Notes: generated from the letters alone by a model not told the origin. A stretch of DNA of 64,000 bases from Mesorhizobium sp. CAU 1732 (GCF_039888675.1 NZ_JBDQQR010000004.1:1-64000); one strand, 5' to 3'; counted from the first letter of the stretch, positions 1 through 9,226 are shown. Program-made: numbers and translations.

Positions 1-263
1 CCGATTACAGCTCTCACGCAGCCAGCTTCCCAGCCTGCAAAGCGTACCATCGCGACCATCAGCCTCGCGCGCTGCTGCTTTGGGGACGTCACGACCCCTA
101 TTACGATATCGCGGAGGTTGACGCATATGCTCGGAATCTCGAGCGGATCGACATGCATGTCTTCGACGGCACTCATCTGCTGCTGGAGACACATCACGAG
201 GAATGCGCACGCATGATGCGCAATTTCATCGCCGATGTGACACGCGAGGAAGAAGTATCCTAG
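1..263 (+). CDS. C-terminal end of an alpha/beta-fold hydrolase (5' end outside window)
   Basis: The frame starting at base 3 is open to a TAG at 261-263 and encodes 86 residues. The segment LLLWGRHDPYYD carries the acidic residue usual after the penultimate strand of alpha/beta hydrolases. DGTHLLLETH, about 30 residues later, supplies the catalytic histidine. The nucleophile elbow lies outside the window, so the substrate cannot be inferred. Esterases, epoxide hydrolases and haloalkane dehalogenase-like proteins all end this way. Confidence 0.7.
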   Translation, partial: DYSSHAASFPACKAYHRDHQPRALLLWGRHDPYYDIAEVDAYARNLERIDMHVFDGTHLLLETHHEECARMMRNFIADVTREEEVS

Positions 264-342
264 GTCCGCTTCTCATAAATTTCTGAGCGAAGCCGACCGT
301 CGCCTTCTCACCCCGTTTTCGCCGTTTGCTCGTAGCGAATTC

Positions 343-996
343 TCAGGCACCGGTTGGCTTGCTGGCGAAAACCGCCAATTGATCATCGAAGGCTCGCTTG
401 TAGGCGGGCCGTGCTTGGCCACGGGCCATATAGGTCGACAGGTTTGGATAGTCCTCTAGTATGCCCTTTCCTTCCAGCCTGCGCAGTACCATCACCATCA
501 TGAGGTCACCGGCACTGAATCCGTTGTCGAGCCATTCGCCGTCGCCCAGCCGGATCGAAAGATCGTCCAGCCGGTTGCGGACCCGATTGTCCAGGAGCGG
601 CAGGCGCGCCTCGTACCAGGTCTTGTCGCGCTCGAGATAAGATACCTGTTCCCGCTCGACGATCGGCGGTTCCACGGTGTTGAGCGCGGCGAACATCCAT
701 GCGATCGCGCGCATCCGGGCATTCGCATCGTCCGGCAGCAGGCCGACATGGTGCTCGGCGATATGCAGGATGATCGCGCCGGACTCGAACAGGGCGAGAT
801 CGCCCTCCTCATAAGTCGGGATCTGTCCGAAAGGATGAAGCCTGCGATGCGCGGGCTCCTTCATCGCGGAGAACGATACAAGGCGAACATCGTAGGCCTG
901 GCCCACTTCTTCCAGTGCCCAACGAACCCGCATGTCGCGCGCGAGTCCCCGGCCTTGATCGGGAGAGCTTTCAAAGGCGGTGATGGCGGGGCGCAT
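343..996 (-). CDS. Glutathione S-transferase family protein
   Basis: A 217-residue protein of the usual cytosolic GST length. Residues 1-75 look like the thioredoxin-like N-domain: a short strand, a helix, the cis-proline strand FGQIPTYEEGD, and the FESGAIILHIAE motif in which Glu-Ser contacts the gamma-glutamyl group of glutathione. The rest is the all-helical C-domain. I place the start at 996 (MRPAITAF) because an upstream ATG at 1029 only adds a low-complexity stretch. It is on the same strand as the NmrA-like gene upstream, about 220 bp away, and near a LysR regulator. The pair may be a small detoxification or redox unit, which is inference. The class and substrate are unknown. Confidence 0.8.
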   Translation of the reverse strand: MRPAITAFESSPDQGRGLARDMRVRWALEEVGQAYDVRLVSFSAMKEPAHRRLHPFGQIPTYEEGDLALFESGAIILHIAEHHVGLLPDDANARMRAIAWMFAALNTVEPPIVEREQVSYLERDKTWYEARLPLLDNRVRNRLDDLSIRLGDGEWLDNGFSAGDLMMVMVLRRLEGKGILEDYPNLSTYMARGQARPAYKRAFDDQLAVFASKPTGA

Positions 997-1218
997 TCGA
1001 GGACTCCGGGTTGGTGGTGATGGGCCCATTTAGCTTGGCCGTCGCAGTTATGACGAACGGTGCCGGAAGAAGCCGACACGGTGCCGAAGAGTTTCCGGCG
1101 GCTGCTGGCCGAGAGGCTCGGCCCCGTCAGCAGATTGGCCGGAGCCCAACGGCCTGGAGACGGATTGCGGCAGGCAGCCAGAACGGCCGCCCGCCAGATT
1201 GGGCCACACGCGTGTCAA

Positions 1219-2103
1219 TCATTGTCGATTCTGGCTTGCCTGGACGTTTTCGACAATACGTGCGACGCCCGTTTCCAGCGAGGTCGTGCCGCGCCTGTAC
1301 TCGGCGGTGCCCTCGCGGGCGATGCGCCCGCTGGCAAGGCCGTCATACATGCCCAAGAGCGCCTCGGCGACTTGGGCTGGAACGCCGGCTTCGGCATAGA
1401 CGTTGGCACGCTCCGGGCCGGGAATGAAGGCCGGCATGACCGGGCGGCCGAGCACCGTGGCGAACGCGTCTGCAACCTCGCGCGCGCTCCAGTCGTCCGG
1501 CCCGCCCAGTTCGATCACCCGTTTGCCGATCCACTCCTCGCCCAGAAGCGCTGCCGCCGTGCGGCCGACATCGATAGTGCTGACCATCGGAATCTTGAGG
1601 TCGGGATAGATGAAAGTCGGAAGGACGCCTTCGCCCAACGCCGCATCGGCCACCTCGCTCCAGGTCTCGACATAATAGCCGGGACGCAGAAAGGCGATCG
1701 CAGGGGCTGCATCGGCAAGCAAGGTCTCCATGCGGTGCAGCGTGGAGATGACGCCCGTTCCCGATGCGTGTTGCGCGCCGACGGAGGAAAGGACGATGGC
1801 CTTGCGCAGACCGGCATGCCGTGCGCCCTGAGCAAGCGCCGTGCCGATCATCTCGGTGCTGCGATAGGGATCGCCCGAGATCGGCGGCGGGTTGATGAGG
1901 AACGCGCCCGATGCGCCCTCCAGCGCAGCCGCAACGGTGTCTGCGTCTTCCATATCGGCGATGGCAACGTCGGCACCGCGTGCCCGCCACGCCTCGGCAT
2001 GCTCGGCGCGGCGCAGCACCACACGCACGCGCCTGCCGCCTTCCAGCAAAGCCTTTGCGGTTTCGCCACCGGCGCGTCCATTCGCTCCGAATATGACATC
2101 CAT
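1219..2103 (-). CDS. NmrA-like NAD(P)H-binding oxidoreductase (atypical SDR)
   Basis: 294 residues. The N-terminus has the GANGRAGGETA dinucleotide-binding loop at residues 6-16 after a hydrophobic strand. A basic stretch after strand 2 (VVLRRAEH) suggests NADP(H) preference. The remainder resembles the NmrA/QOR2-type atypical short-chain dehydrogenases, with LSSVGAQH and FLRPGYYVE segments and no canonical YxxxK. Such proteins are NAD(P)H sensors or quinone/aldehyde reductases in the cytoplasm. It is divergent from the LysR-type gene at 2191, the classical layout for a regulator and its target, so LysR control is likely. The substrate is not determinable. Confidence 0.85.
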   Translation of the reverse strand: MDVIFGANGRAGGETAKALLEGGRRVRVVLRRAEHAEAWRARGADVAIADMEDADTVAAALEGASGAFLINPPPISGDPYRSTEMIGTALAQGARHAGLRKAIVLSSVGAQHASGTGVISTLHRMETLLADAAPAIAFLRPGYYVETWSEVADAALGEGVLPTFIYPDLKIPMVSTIDVGRTAAALLGEEWIGKRVIELGGPDDWSAREVADAFATVLGRPVMPAFIPGPERANVYAEAGVPAQVAEALLGMYDGLASGRIAREGTAEYRRGTTSLETGVARIVENVQASQNRQ

Positions 2104-2159
2104 GATCCTATCTCCTCTCGTTGTGATGATCGCGGTCGAAAGATAAGCGAGGCCATTCT

Positions 2160-2174
2160 ATGCTTGAAATGCAT
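2160..2174. promoter_or_regulatory. Candidate LysR-type operator (T-N11-A) in the divergent promoter region
   Basis: The 87-bp gap between the NmrA-like gene and the LysR gene holds ATGC-N7-GCAT, a 15-bp interrupted palindrome that fits the T-N11-A rule for LysR-family binding sites. It lies 16 bp before the regulator start and so could serve autorepression and activation of the divergent gene. This is a pattern match only. Confidence 0.4.
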
Positions 2175-2190
2175 GTGTTATATATTCAGT

Positions 2191-3123
2191 ATGCGCCAGG
2201 TGAATTTACGTGCTGTCGATCTTAATCTTCTCACCGTGCTAGACGCGCTTCTCGAAGAGTGCAGCGTCACGCGCGCTGCCGTTCGTCTCGGCATGAGCCA
2301 GCCGGCCGTCAGCCGTGCGCTTGCGCGTTTGCGATCGCTGTTCGACGACGCGCTGCTGGTCGACGGACCGGGCGGCTATCTGTTGAGCGAACGTGCCGAG
2401 CAGATCGTACCGGTTCTGCGCCGGGCATTGGCGGGCATCGGCAACATGCTGGACGCTCCGGCCTTCGATCCGGCCACCGCGACAGGACGCCTGCGCCTGT
2501 CGACGCCGGACCTTTATGCCGCCGTCATCGGTCCCCCTCTGCTTGCCCATATCGGCCGAGAAGCCCCCGGACTGAATCTCGACATCGTCGCGCCGGGGCC
2601 GGCGATTATCGGTGACCTGGAAGAAGGCACGCTCGAAGCGGTGATCGGCGTCATCGACGATGCCCCGGCAGGAATACAGCGTCGCGGACTGTTCGACGAC
2701 GGATATGTGACGCTTCTGCGGGCGGGACATCCGGCGGCCGATGATGCATTGACGCTGGGGCGTTTCCTCGAACTCGATCATATCGCGATCAGTGTCACCG
2801 GCGTTGGATCGACCCCGGTCGACGACGTTCTCGCCATGACCCGGCACAAAAGGCGCGTGAAGGTGACGGTGCCGAACTTCCTCGCGGCGGTCGAGATCGC
2901 GGCGCAATCCGACCTCGTGATGACCCTGCCGGAGAGCCTGGCTCGCATGGCTGCCGGGGTGAACCGCTTCGTCATGCGAACGCCGCCGGCCGATCCGGGC
3001 CGTTTTACGCTCAGCATGCTCTGGCACGCCCGTCATCAGGCCTCGCCGCGCCATGTCTGGCTGCGCGACGCGATCGTCCATGCTGCCGCTCAGGTGGAGC
3101 GAAAAGTCCCAAGTGGCGATTAG
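2191..3123 (+). CDS. LysR-family transcriptional regulator
   Basis: 310 residues, typical for the family. Residues 8-65 form the winged helix-turn-helix (DLNLLTVLDALLEE, then SQPAVSRALARLR as recognition helix). The rest is a periplasmic-binding-like effector domain. I use the ATG at 2191. The open frame extends far upstream, but only because it runs antisense through the NmrA-like gene, so an upstream start is unlikely. It is divergent from the NmrA-like reductase and probably controls it and perhaps the GST gene. The inducer is unknown. Confidence 0.9.
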   Translation: MRQVNLRAVDLNLLTVLDALLEECSVTRAAVRLGMSQPAVSRALARLRSLFDDALLVDGPGGYLLSERAEQIVPVLRRALAGIGNMLDAPAFDPATATGRLRLSTPDLYAAVIGPPLLAHIGREAPGLNLDIVAPGPAIIGDLEEGTLEAVIGVIDDAPAGIQRRGLFDDGYVTLLRAGHPAADDALTLGRFLELDHIAISVTGVGSTPVDDVLAMTRHKRRVKVTVPNFLAAVEIAAQSDLVMTLPESLARMAAGVNRFVMRTPPADPGRFTLSMLWHARHQASPRHVWLRDAIVHAAAQVERKVPSGD

Positions 3124-3499
3124 CGCAAGTCGGACGCATTGCCAGATAGCACTCGTTCTAAGATGCCATTTAAGAGGGCTACAGCGTAAACATAGTTCTC
3201 TGTATCGTCCGATCACCGCACCCCCCATCGGGTGAGATAGTAAGCCGCCGATTCTACGCTACAGCCGATATATCTTGAGCGCAGCGACGACGGCTTGCGA
3301 CCCCGTTGCGGCCGTACCTGACGACGCAGCTGACCGGAAACAGGCCATTGATCGAGCTACAGTCTAGGCTGCCATGGCCAATGCGGATAAAGTTGGCTGA
3401 AAGCGATGTGTCATGCAGGTTAAGGCCGTATGACGCCCCTACAACATCTGCCAACGATTGGCTTGTCACAACGTATCCGGCCAATTTAAGGATTGCTCC
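3124..3499. other. Intergenic region with no supported gene
   Basis: About 375 bases between the LysR gene and the oxidoreductase. Short open frames on both strands have no recognisable family, no good ribosome-binding site and no domain pattern. An AAGGA motif at 3488-3492 is the likely ribosome-binding site of the following gene. Confidence 0.5.
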
Positions 3500-4609
3500 T
3501 TGTCAACGGACGCTCCCCGTCACGCCATGGTGGCGGTCAAAGTCGACATTGCCGTCATCGGTGCCGGCCAGGCGGGGCTCTCTTCGGCATATCATCTCCG
3601 TCGGATCGGTCTCGAACCGGACCTGGATTTTGTGGTTTTCGACCAGGCGGCGGGCCCGGGTGGCGCTTGGCAGTTTCGCTGGCCCTCGCTGACGCTGGCG
3701 ACCGTCAACCGGGTTCACGATCTTCCCGGTCTCAAGCTGGAGGAAGTCATCGAAGTTGCCCCCTCTGAGCAAGTCCAAGCCTCGGTTGCGGTGCCGCAAT
3801 ATTACCAGGCCTATGAGAAAGCCTTTGACCTGCGCATCCATCGCCCGGTGAAGGTCAAGGTCGTCTGCGACCGGGGAGAGCGGCTGCGTGTCGAGACCGA
3901 TGCGGGCCTCTTTTCCGTGCGGGGAATCATTAACGCGACCGGAACCTGGACAACGCCCTACATCCCCGACATTCCCGGAAAGAACAGGTTCGCCGGAAGG
4001 CAGCTTCACACGAGGGACTACCGAACCGCTGAGGAGTTCAGGGGCAAGCATGTGGTGGTGGTCGGTGCCGGCATTTCTGCCCTCCAACTTCTCGACGAGA
4101 CTTCCCGAGTCACGACCACGACATGGGTCACCCGCCGCGAGCCTGAGTTCCACAAAGGTCCGTTTACGCCGGAAGTGGGACGCGCAGCCGTTGCCTTGGT
4201 TGAAGAGCGTGTCAGGCAGGGCCTTCCTCCGACGTCGGTCGTATCGGTTACAGGTATTCCCATAACGCCGACCATCGAAGAGATGCGCCGGCGCGGCGTC
4301 CTGAACAGACGTCCGATGTTCACAAAGATCACGGAGAGCGGTGTGCGATGGGAAGACGGGAGCGAGGTCGCGGCCGACGTCATTCTATGGTGTACGGGGT
4401 TCCGCAGCTCGCTCGATCACCTTGCTCCATTGCAGTTTCGGGAAGAAGGCGGCGGTATCATCATGACTGGACGTCTGGCGACGCAGGTTGAAAAGGACCC
4501 TCGCATCCACCTGGTCGGTTACGGCCCGTCCTCATCGACGATCGGGGCAAACCGTGCGGGTGCAGCAGCGGCTCGCGAACTGGCCACATTACTGAAGCTG
4601 CCTTCGTAG
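3500..4609 (+). CDS. FAD/NAD(P)-dependent oxidoreductase (CzcO/flavin monooxygenase-like)
   Basis: About 369 residues. The first Rossmann fold is IAVIGAGQAGLSSAYHLRR near residue 17, followed by a GPGGAW segment and the LTLATVNRVHDLPG motif seen in flavin-monooxygenase-like proteins. A second dinucleotide fold, VVVVGAGISALQLL, lies mid-protein. Near the C-terminus is the ILWCTGFRSSLDHL motif typical of FMO/CzcO-type enzymes. I prefer a TTG start at 3500 because AAGGA sits seven bases upstream. The alternative ATG at 3527 has no ribosome-binding site. Related proteins oxygenate small organic substrates with NADPH. No neighbour fixes the substrate. Confidence 0.8.
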   Translation: MSTDAPRHAMVAVKVDIAVIGAGQAGLSSAYHLRRIGLEPDLDFVVFDQAAGPGGAWQFRWPSLTLATVNRVHDLPGLKLEEVIEVAPSEQVQASVAVPQYYQAYEKAFDLRIHRPVKVKVVCDRGERLRVETDAGLFSVRGIINATGTWTTPYIPDIPGKNRFAGRQLHTRDYRTAEEFRGKHVVVVGAGISALQLLDETSRVTTTTWVTRREPEFHKGPFTPEVGRAAVALVEERVRQGLPPTSVVSVTGIPITPTIEEMRRRGVLNRRPMFTKITESGVRWEDGSEVAADVILWCTGFRSSLDHLAPLQFREEGGGIIMTGRLATQVEKDPRIHLVGYGPSSSTIGANRAGAAAARELATLLKLPS

Positions 4610-4867
4610 CCCGTCCATTTCCAATGCTGTCGTCGCGCTGTATGGCCGAGATGAGGGCGCGTTGCGGTTGGAGTGCGTCGGCGACCTGAATGGCCGCTTT
4701 CCCAACTTCGGCGCCCAGAATCGGTCAGGCAGGAAGCCACCCCGATCTTGCCGCTCGTGGCGATCTAATCGGTCGCGCCTGAGCTGCGCGGTAGGTTTGA
4801 CCCCATCTCCGCCATTTGCGGAAACGCAGCGGCTCCCTCAAAGCGGACACGCTTCGGCCAAGCTACT

Positions 4868-5197
4868 TTAGGTCGAGGTGTCAGAAAGCGGACGTTCATC
4901 GTTTGCCTGAAGGAGACGAAAGCCAACCGTTACGCTTCGGTTGCGGATGCCTTCGCGCCACCACAGCCGCAGCAGTTCCAGGAGCTGCGGCGAGAGCATT
5001 GCGTTGCGGTCCTTTCGGTCCTTGCCCTGCTCGACACGGAGCAGCATGTGGGTAGAGTCGACGTCATCGACCTTGAGGGGCGCGACCTCGGACACACGCA
5101 GGCCTGCGCCATAAGCAACGCCGAGCGCGGCCTTGTACTTGAGGCCCGGTGCGGCTTCGAGCAGTCGCGCCGCTTCCGTCGACCACGCTCCGTTCAA
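4868..5197 (-). pseudogene. Fragment of a tyrosine-type site-specific recombinase
   Basis: The 109-residue frame contains AALGVAYGAGLRVSEVAPLK, the catalytic-arginine region (box I) of XerD-like integrases, then VEQGKDRKDRNAMLS with the beta-hairpin lysine. It breaks off before the HxxR and tyrosine boxes and has lost its N-terminal DNA-binding domain. The family resembles the integrases that accompany IS91-type elements, but I see no IS91 transposase here. It is a mobile-element relic and cannot be catalytically active. Confidence 0.75.
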
Positions 5198-5649
5198 AGG
5201 CTGTCTATACTAAGCCATCTCAGGCTCCGGCGCCGCTCCCGCGAAGCGGGTTCGTGCTAGGGGCGCGCAAAGCAGCTATTCGAAGCCCCTCAAGCTGCTT
5301 CGCGAAGTCGTCGGGCGGAATAGTACATCTCGATCATGCGAAGAGAGGTGCGCGTGTTGATGTCTCGACTGTGAACGTCGGCTCTCTACGCAGCTACCAA
5401 GGCCCATAACGTTGCGACCATACGCACCGATCCTAGTGCATGTAGTAATGCACAAAACGTGCAACCTTACCGCGTAACCATGTTGCCACGGCAACAACGA
5501 TCCCGAACGCACGAAAAACCGCCGGATGAGGTCGCGGAGGGCGTCGTGGCGCACATGCACTTGATGAAGCCGCCTGTCCCTCAACAAGGCCCGCACACGT
5601 GAAAGGCCGAGCTCCTAAAAGCAAAAAGCCTCGCCAGCCGAAGCCAGCG
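5198..5649. other. Intergenic stretch with possible gene remnant
   Basis: No complete gene is supported. On the minus strand, about 5290-5393, a stop-to-stop frame encodes a 31-residue tail containing TRTSLRMIEMYYSARRLREAA. It looks like a protein C-terminus but has no start. It may belong to the same mobile element as the recombinase fragment. Nothing else was recognised. Confidence 0.35.
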
Positions 5650-5847
5650 TCAACTCTGATCGGGGAGACGCCACCTGTCGGTGAGGGCCGACCTGGCGCC
5701 TCGTAGATCCGTGAGTGCTATCTGAATACCGCGAGTAACCTCATGGACGTCCTGCTCTCTGAAGCGAAGCACAAGGTCGCGTGCCGTTACCAGCAGAACT
5801 TCAATGTCGTCCAGTTTGGCCAGTTCGTCGCGATGGTATCTCGGCAT
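5650..5847 (-). CDS. Small hypothetical protein (65 aa)
   Basis: The start at 5847 (MPRYHRDEL) is set by AAGGAG seven bases upstream. A longer frame to 5916 has no such site. The protein is soluble and probably all-helical (KLDDIEVLLVTARDLVLRF). I recognise no domain. It is on the same strand as the small gene at 5916-6113 and lies about 70 bp downstream of it, so the two may be cotranscribed. Confidence 0.5.
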   Translation of the reverse strand: MPRYHRDELAKLDDIEVLLVTARDLVLRFREQDVHEVTRGIQIALTDLRGARSALTDRWRLPDQS

Positions 5848-5915
5848 GTTCGACTCCTTAGTCGTCGCGAGGAACCGCGCCGCGTGAGGAAATGTTCCTA
5901 AGCTATAACCAGGCA

Positions 5916-6113
5916 TCAGCGGCCGGGCTTCATCCTGCGGAGCAATTCGGCCGGTTCCCTTACGCCGTTCTGGAAGAGGGAGATAAGTACGGCGGCACGA
6001 TCTCCCACGTCGTGGGGCGTGTCCGTGTCGGATGCAAGTGCTGCAAGCACCTGTTCGAGCATAGCCATATCAGCGTCGTCCAAGACGCCTGTGGCTCTGG
6101 AGTGTATAGGCAT
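5916..6113 (-). CDS. Small hypothetical protein (65 aa)
   Basis: The start at 6113 (MPIHSRAT) follows AGGGG at good spacing. An upstream ATG at 6131 is less well supported. The pattern LDDADMAMLEQVLAAL followed by RAAVLISLFQNGVREP resembles short proteins common on rhizobial and sphingomonad replicons, in which a helical DDxxMLxxV half precedes a small C-terminal helix. No function is known to me for them. Confidence 0.55.
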   Translation of the reverse strand: MPIHSRATGVLDDADMAMLEQVLAALASDTDTPHDVGDRAAVLISLFQNGVREPAELLRRMKPGR

Positions 6114-6172
6114 GTAGGCCCCTGCAGTCATACATGCTTAAGTGCTTTGATTCACGATTTGCACGTGTCAAC

Positions 6173-6206
6173 GCAAAAAAAGAACCCGCTACCTTTCAGC
6201 AGCGGG
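6173..6206 (-). terminator. Rho-independent terminator, minus strand
   Basis: Read on the minus strand, CCCGCT, a 10-base loop, and AGCGGG are followed by TTCTTTTTTT. It would stop leftward transcription entering the 5.6-6.1 kb pair from the right. Confidence 0.6.
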
Positions 6207-6320
6207 CAATCATTTTCCCAGTTCCTGCAAACATAAAGTCGTCCGCATCATCCACTTGAATGATGAACCAGCGCTTCCAGATGGTTACTGTTTAGCCCAC
6301 ATTCAGAGGCGAGGTGCAGC

Positions 6321-6572
6321 ATGAACGTGACGGTAATACCGGCCAAGCGGCCAGGCAAATGCAGGCAGATTTTTTCGGAGATGTTAGATCGAGATGACAT
6401 CACGGCGACAGAAGACGGACTCTCCATCTCGATAGTGGCGGACGGGTTGCATTCGGATGGTTCGACCTTTCGATATCAGCTAAACTTCAGCCGCCACGAG
6501 GTCACCTTGTTGGGACGAATCTGTTTCTTCGAGAGTGCGATCGAGAATATGGTTCCAGCGACGTCCCGGTGA
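6321..6572 (+). CDS. Hypothetical protein (83 aa), PilZ-sized
   Basis: Starts at ATG 6321 after GAGGTGCAGC. The sequence alternates polar strands (GLSISIVADGL, STFRYQLNFSRHEVTLLGRICFFES) and looks like a small beta-rich domain. I do not recognise a family. The C-terminal residues approach the junction with the porin-fragment region, so the last part may be altered. Confidence 0.4.
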   Translation: MNVTVIPAKRPGKCRQIFSEMLDRDDITATEDGLSISIVADGLHSDGSTFRYQLNFSRHEVTLLGRICFFESAIENMVPATSR

Positions 6573-6895
6573 TTTCGAACCTCAAAGGCGGGAAGTAGAC
6601 CCGCACCGTCCAGTTCAGATGGCGCTCGATTAAATTGGAGAGGTATTCAGGATCGACCGGATACTGCGCCGGTCCGGATGTGGCCACCCTCGGCATCGGA
6701 GTGGTGCGTTGGTAGACCTTGCGGCCTACCAGAAGTTCCAGGCCGGTTGTGAAGCTCGGGATCGAATGCCGCTCCCACTCGCTATCCCGGGACCAACGCC
6801 GCGTCGTCACGGGGCAGATGCGTCTGCGGAACACCTCGAACCCGACACCGTCCCACCATGCTCGATGGCTGAGACCAACGCGCGCGCCCTGATGG
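6573..6895. other. Junction region upstream of porin fragment, no supported gene
   Basis: About 320 bases. A 156-codon minus-strand frame (6502-6972) runs through here and into the antisense of the porin fragment. It has no recognisable domain and crosses a clear junction. Possible relic, not a supported gene. Confidence 0.4.
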
Positions 6896-7357
6896 CAGTT
6901 CGGTTCCTGGGTGTTTGGCGCCGTCGCGGACATCGCCATGACCGGTATCGATAACTCCATCTCCGCAGGCATCGCCGGCGTTGGAACTGTGTCGGCTGAG
7001 TCCCAGCTTGACTACCTCGGCACCGTCCGCGCACGTGCAGGCTATGCCTTCGACCGCGCTCTGATCTATGCTCACGGTGGTTGGGCGTACGGAAAGACCG
7101 AGCAGACGCTTTCGCTGACCGACGAGTTCACCGGTGCTACGGACTCGATTTCGTCCAGCACTTCGCGCAGCGGGTGGACCGTGGGCGCGGGCGTTGAATT
7201 CGCAGTGACCGAAATGATCTCAGTCGGCACCGAATATGCTTACACAGATCTCGGGGGCAAGGATGTGTTCGCCGACGAACTCGCAGGTGCCGGCGCGTAT
7301 GTGAGCGAAGATGTGCGCTTCCACACGGTCAAGGCCGCTTTGAACTTCCGCTTCTAA
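6896..7357 (+). pseudogene. C-terminal fragment of an Omp25/31-type porin-like outer membrane protein
   Basis: In-frame homology begins near 6896 (QFGSWVFGAVADI) and continues through YLGTVRARAGYAF and GWTVGAGVEFAV to the C-terminal strand FHTVKAALNFRF, whose final aromatic residue is the usual outer-membrane insertion signal. The first half of the barrel and the signal peptide are missing, so the piece is a 5'-truncated remnant. A GTG at 6911 could start translation, but a protein without a signal peptide could not reach the outer membrane. Confidence 0.8.
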
Positions 7358-7383
7358 TACCTCTGAGCCAAAACTCGGATCTC

Positions 7384-7407
7384 AAGGCCGGGCGCAATCC
7401 CGGTCTT
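7384..7407 (+). terminator. Hairpin after the porin fragment
   Basis: AAGGCCGGG, a six-base loop and CCCGGTCTT can pair over nine positions with one G-U. There is no strong T-run behind it, so termination would be weak or factor-assisted. Confidence 0.35.
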
Positions 7408-8160
7408 GCACTCCAAGGTTACAAGAGCCACCCCACATAGACCGCGGCGGACCAATCGATTAGCGACGCTTCAGTGATGATGGCTTCGGCCGTCAAGGCG
7501 TCCGACCGTGCCGCGATAATTTTTTGTGTGGGATGATGGGAGCGGAGGTCGATGATCGTCGGACCAGAGCCCACACGCCACACGGCGACATTTGAAGAAG
7601 GGCCCGCGGCTGACCGGCCCTTCCCTCGGGCGCCCAGGTCTCTTTGCATTGACCGGTTAGCATCCAGACGTCGCCGACCGTTCTCGCGGTTGAAGGATCG
7701 AAATGCTCATTCACAACCGACGTACAGAGGGTCTGCGAACTGTTGGATGATGCCGCTATCAGGCCCGCCCCGGTTGACACTGACAGCCGGGAACTGCTGC
7801 GACCGGCGTTCTTTGGCCGACTACCCCCGCTCGACATCACGGAACATTTTGCCGAAGCGCCTGTTTGATCGAGGCTGTCGCGGCGTTCCTTTCGTAAGTC
7901 CGCAACAGTAAGGTCGGCGTTCCCTCCATGCCATGGCGCCGGCCTTATTGCTGCGCGCGGCGGAACCTCCAACCTCAGTCTGACGTTCAGGCGGCGCTGT
8001 CACGGCGAATCCCTGGACTTCGACGCCATCGCCGGTGCCCATTTAGAGCCCTTGGGTACCAGCCTTCTCGTGCAACACCGGCGTAATTGGAACTTTCAGA
8101 TGGGGTCCACGTTCGCAGGTCTCTGTCGCTGAGGCGCGCGTAGGCAGATCAGCCGCTGCC
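7408..8160. other. Gene-poor stretch with one probable coding remnant
   Basis: No complete gene is supported in about 750 bases. From 7653 to 7868 on the plus strand, a stop-bounded frame encodes 71 residues with protein-like composition (DVQRVCELLDDAAIRPAP, then RLPPLDITEHFAEAPV) but no start codon before the middle. I read it as a 5'-truncated relic of an unidentified protein. The rest shows only overlapping unsupported frames. Confidence 0.35.
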
Positions 8161-8583
8161 TCAATCTTCGGATGCCCTGCGAGACGCGACTTTGTTTGCG
8201 TGCCACTCCCTATCGATCGATCCTTCTTCCGCCTTGTGAAAATATTGAGAACAGACAAGCCACCCCTTGAGAGGGCGCAGCAACGCCATGCAGCACAGTA
8301 TCGTCAGCGGCACGGTCGTGATGACATGGACCCACAAGGGCAGTCCGAAACTTGTCTGGAACCAGGCGCCAAAGGCGAGTGCGGGGACAGCTGCGATGGT
8401 CATTGCGAAGAATGCCGGTCCATCGGCAGGATCTGCAAACGAGTAGTCCAAGCCGCATACCTCGCACCGAGGCGCGAGCTTTAGAAATCCATCAAATAAA
8501 TGGCCCTGTTGACACTGGGGGCAGCGCCCCTGAATGCCCGTCAACATCGGGTTGTCGGTCGGCACATGAACTTGGTCCTGCAT
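8161..8583 (-). CDS. DUF983 family membrane protein
   Basis: 140 residues. A zinc-ribbon-like N-terminus with two CxxC pairs (RCPQCQQGHLF and RCEVCGLDY) is followed by two hydrophobic segments (about 60-80 and 85-105). This is the hallmark of DUF983, a family of alphaproteobacterial inner-membrane proteins of unknown role, some encoded beside cytochrome oxidase genes. A GAGAA/AAGGAG region lies just before the ATG at 8583. There is no oxidase gene nearby, so its context here is uninformative. Confidence 0.85.
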   Translation of the reverse strand: MQDQVHVPTDNPMLTGIQGRCPQCQQGHLFDGFLKLAPRCEVCGLDYSFADPADGPAFFAMTIAAVPALAFGAWFQTSFGLPLWVHVITTVPLTILCCMALLRPLKGWLVCSQYFHKAEEGSIDREWHANKVASRRASED

Positions 8584-8739
8584 AGCCGTTCTCCTTCAAA
8601 GTGAGAATGGCGACTGCATCGGCACGTTCCAATGTGGCATTTCATCGTGCGACCATTTGGTTGCTGAACTCTTGTCCCCTTGGGCGGGAACATTCGAGGC
8701 CGGTGCAGGTAAGGGGTCATAGCAACCGAGGACACAAGC

Positions 8740-9177
8740 ATGGAATCGAAAACCCCGGAAGACGGCAAGCCAGGAACAACCGATCAATCGCCCAGATGGG
8801 AAGGGCCGGAAGAGAGCCGACCCCGCGGATACCTACCAGCCACCGATGATCCGGTGACTGATCCAGGCGCTGACGGCGAGACCCTGCAAAACCCCGATCG
8901 CAAGAATGTCAGCGACGCGCTGGCGACACGAAACGAAGAGCAGGCGAAATCAGCGCCCCGCGATACAGAGTTTGCCGGGCACCCCGACTTCTCGCAGGAT
9001 GCTGGGGCCAACAAACCACCGCGCGGCATTGGGAATAGCGAGCCTGTCGATGATGACGAAGAAAAAACCAGACACTCAGAGGGCGTGAACAAGCCTACTG
9101 ACGGTCAGGAACATCCATCAACCCAACAGGCAAGCGGTGCAGGGCCAGCATTGGCGCGGCATTCCAAAGATGCGTAG
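8740..9177 (+). CDS. Hypothetical hydrophilic, probably disordered protein (145 aa)
   Basis: The protein is almost free of hydrophobic clusters and rich in Asp, Glu, Pro, Gly, Thr and Asn (for example PATDDPVTDPGADGE and PVDDDEEKTRHSEGV). This composition predicts intrinsic disorder and resembles small stress- or desiccation-associated hydrophilins. That functional reading is inference. It is divergent from the DUF983 gene, and no domain is recognised. Confidence 0.55.
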   Translation: MESKTPEDGKPGTTDQSPRWEGPEESRPRGYLPATDDPVTDPGADGETLQNPDRKNVSDALATRNEEQAKSAPRDTEFAGHPDFSQDAGANKPPRGIGNSEPVDDDEEKTRHSEGVNKPTDGQEHPSTQQASGAGPALARHSKDA

Positions 9178-9226
9178 ACCGAAATGGGCGATGCCTCGAT
9201 GATCCCCACCGGGCGTCGGTGCCCTC

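Noticed and set aside
1060..2190. Upstream extension of the LysR frame to 687 codons
   Set aside because: It runs antisense through the whole NmrA-like gene. The LysR family length (about 300 residues) and the ATG at 2191 explain the gene.
6502..6972. 156-codon minus-strand frame near the porin fragment
   Set aside because: It crosses the clear porin junction and reads antisense through it. No domain or ribosome-binding site was seen.
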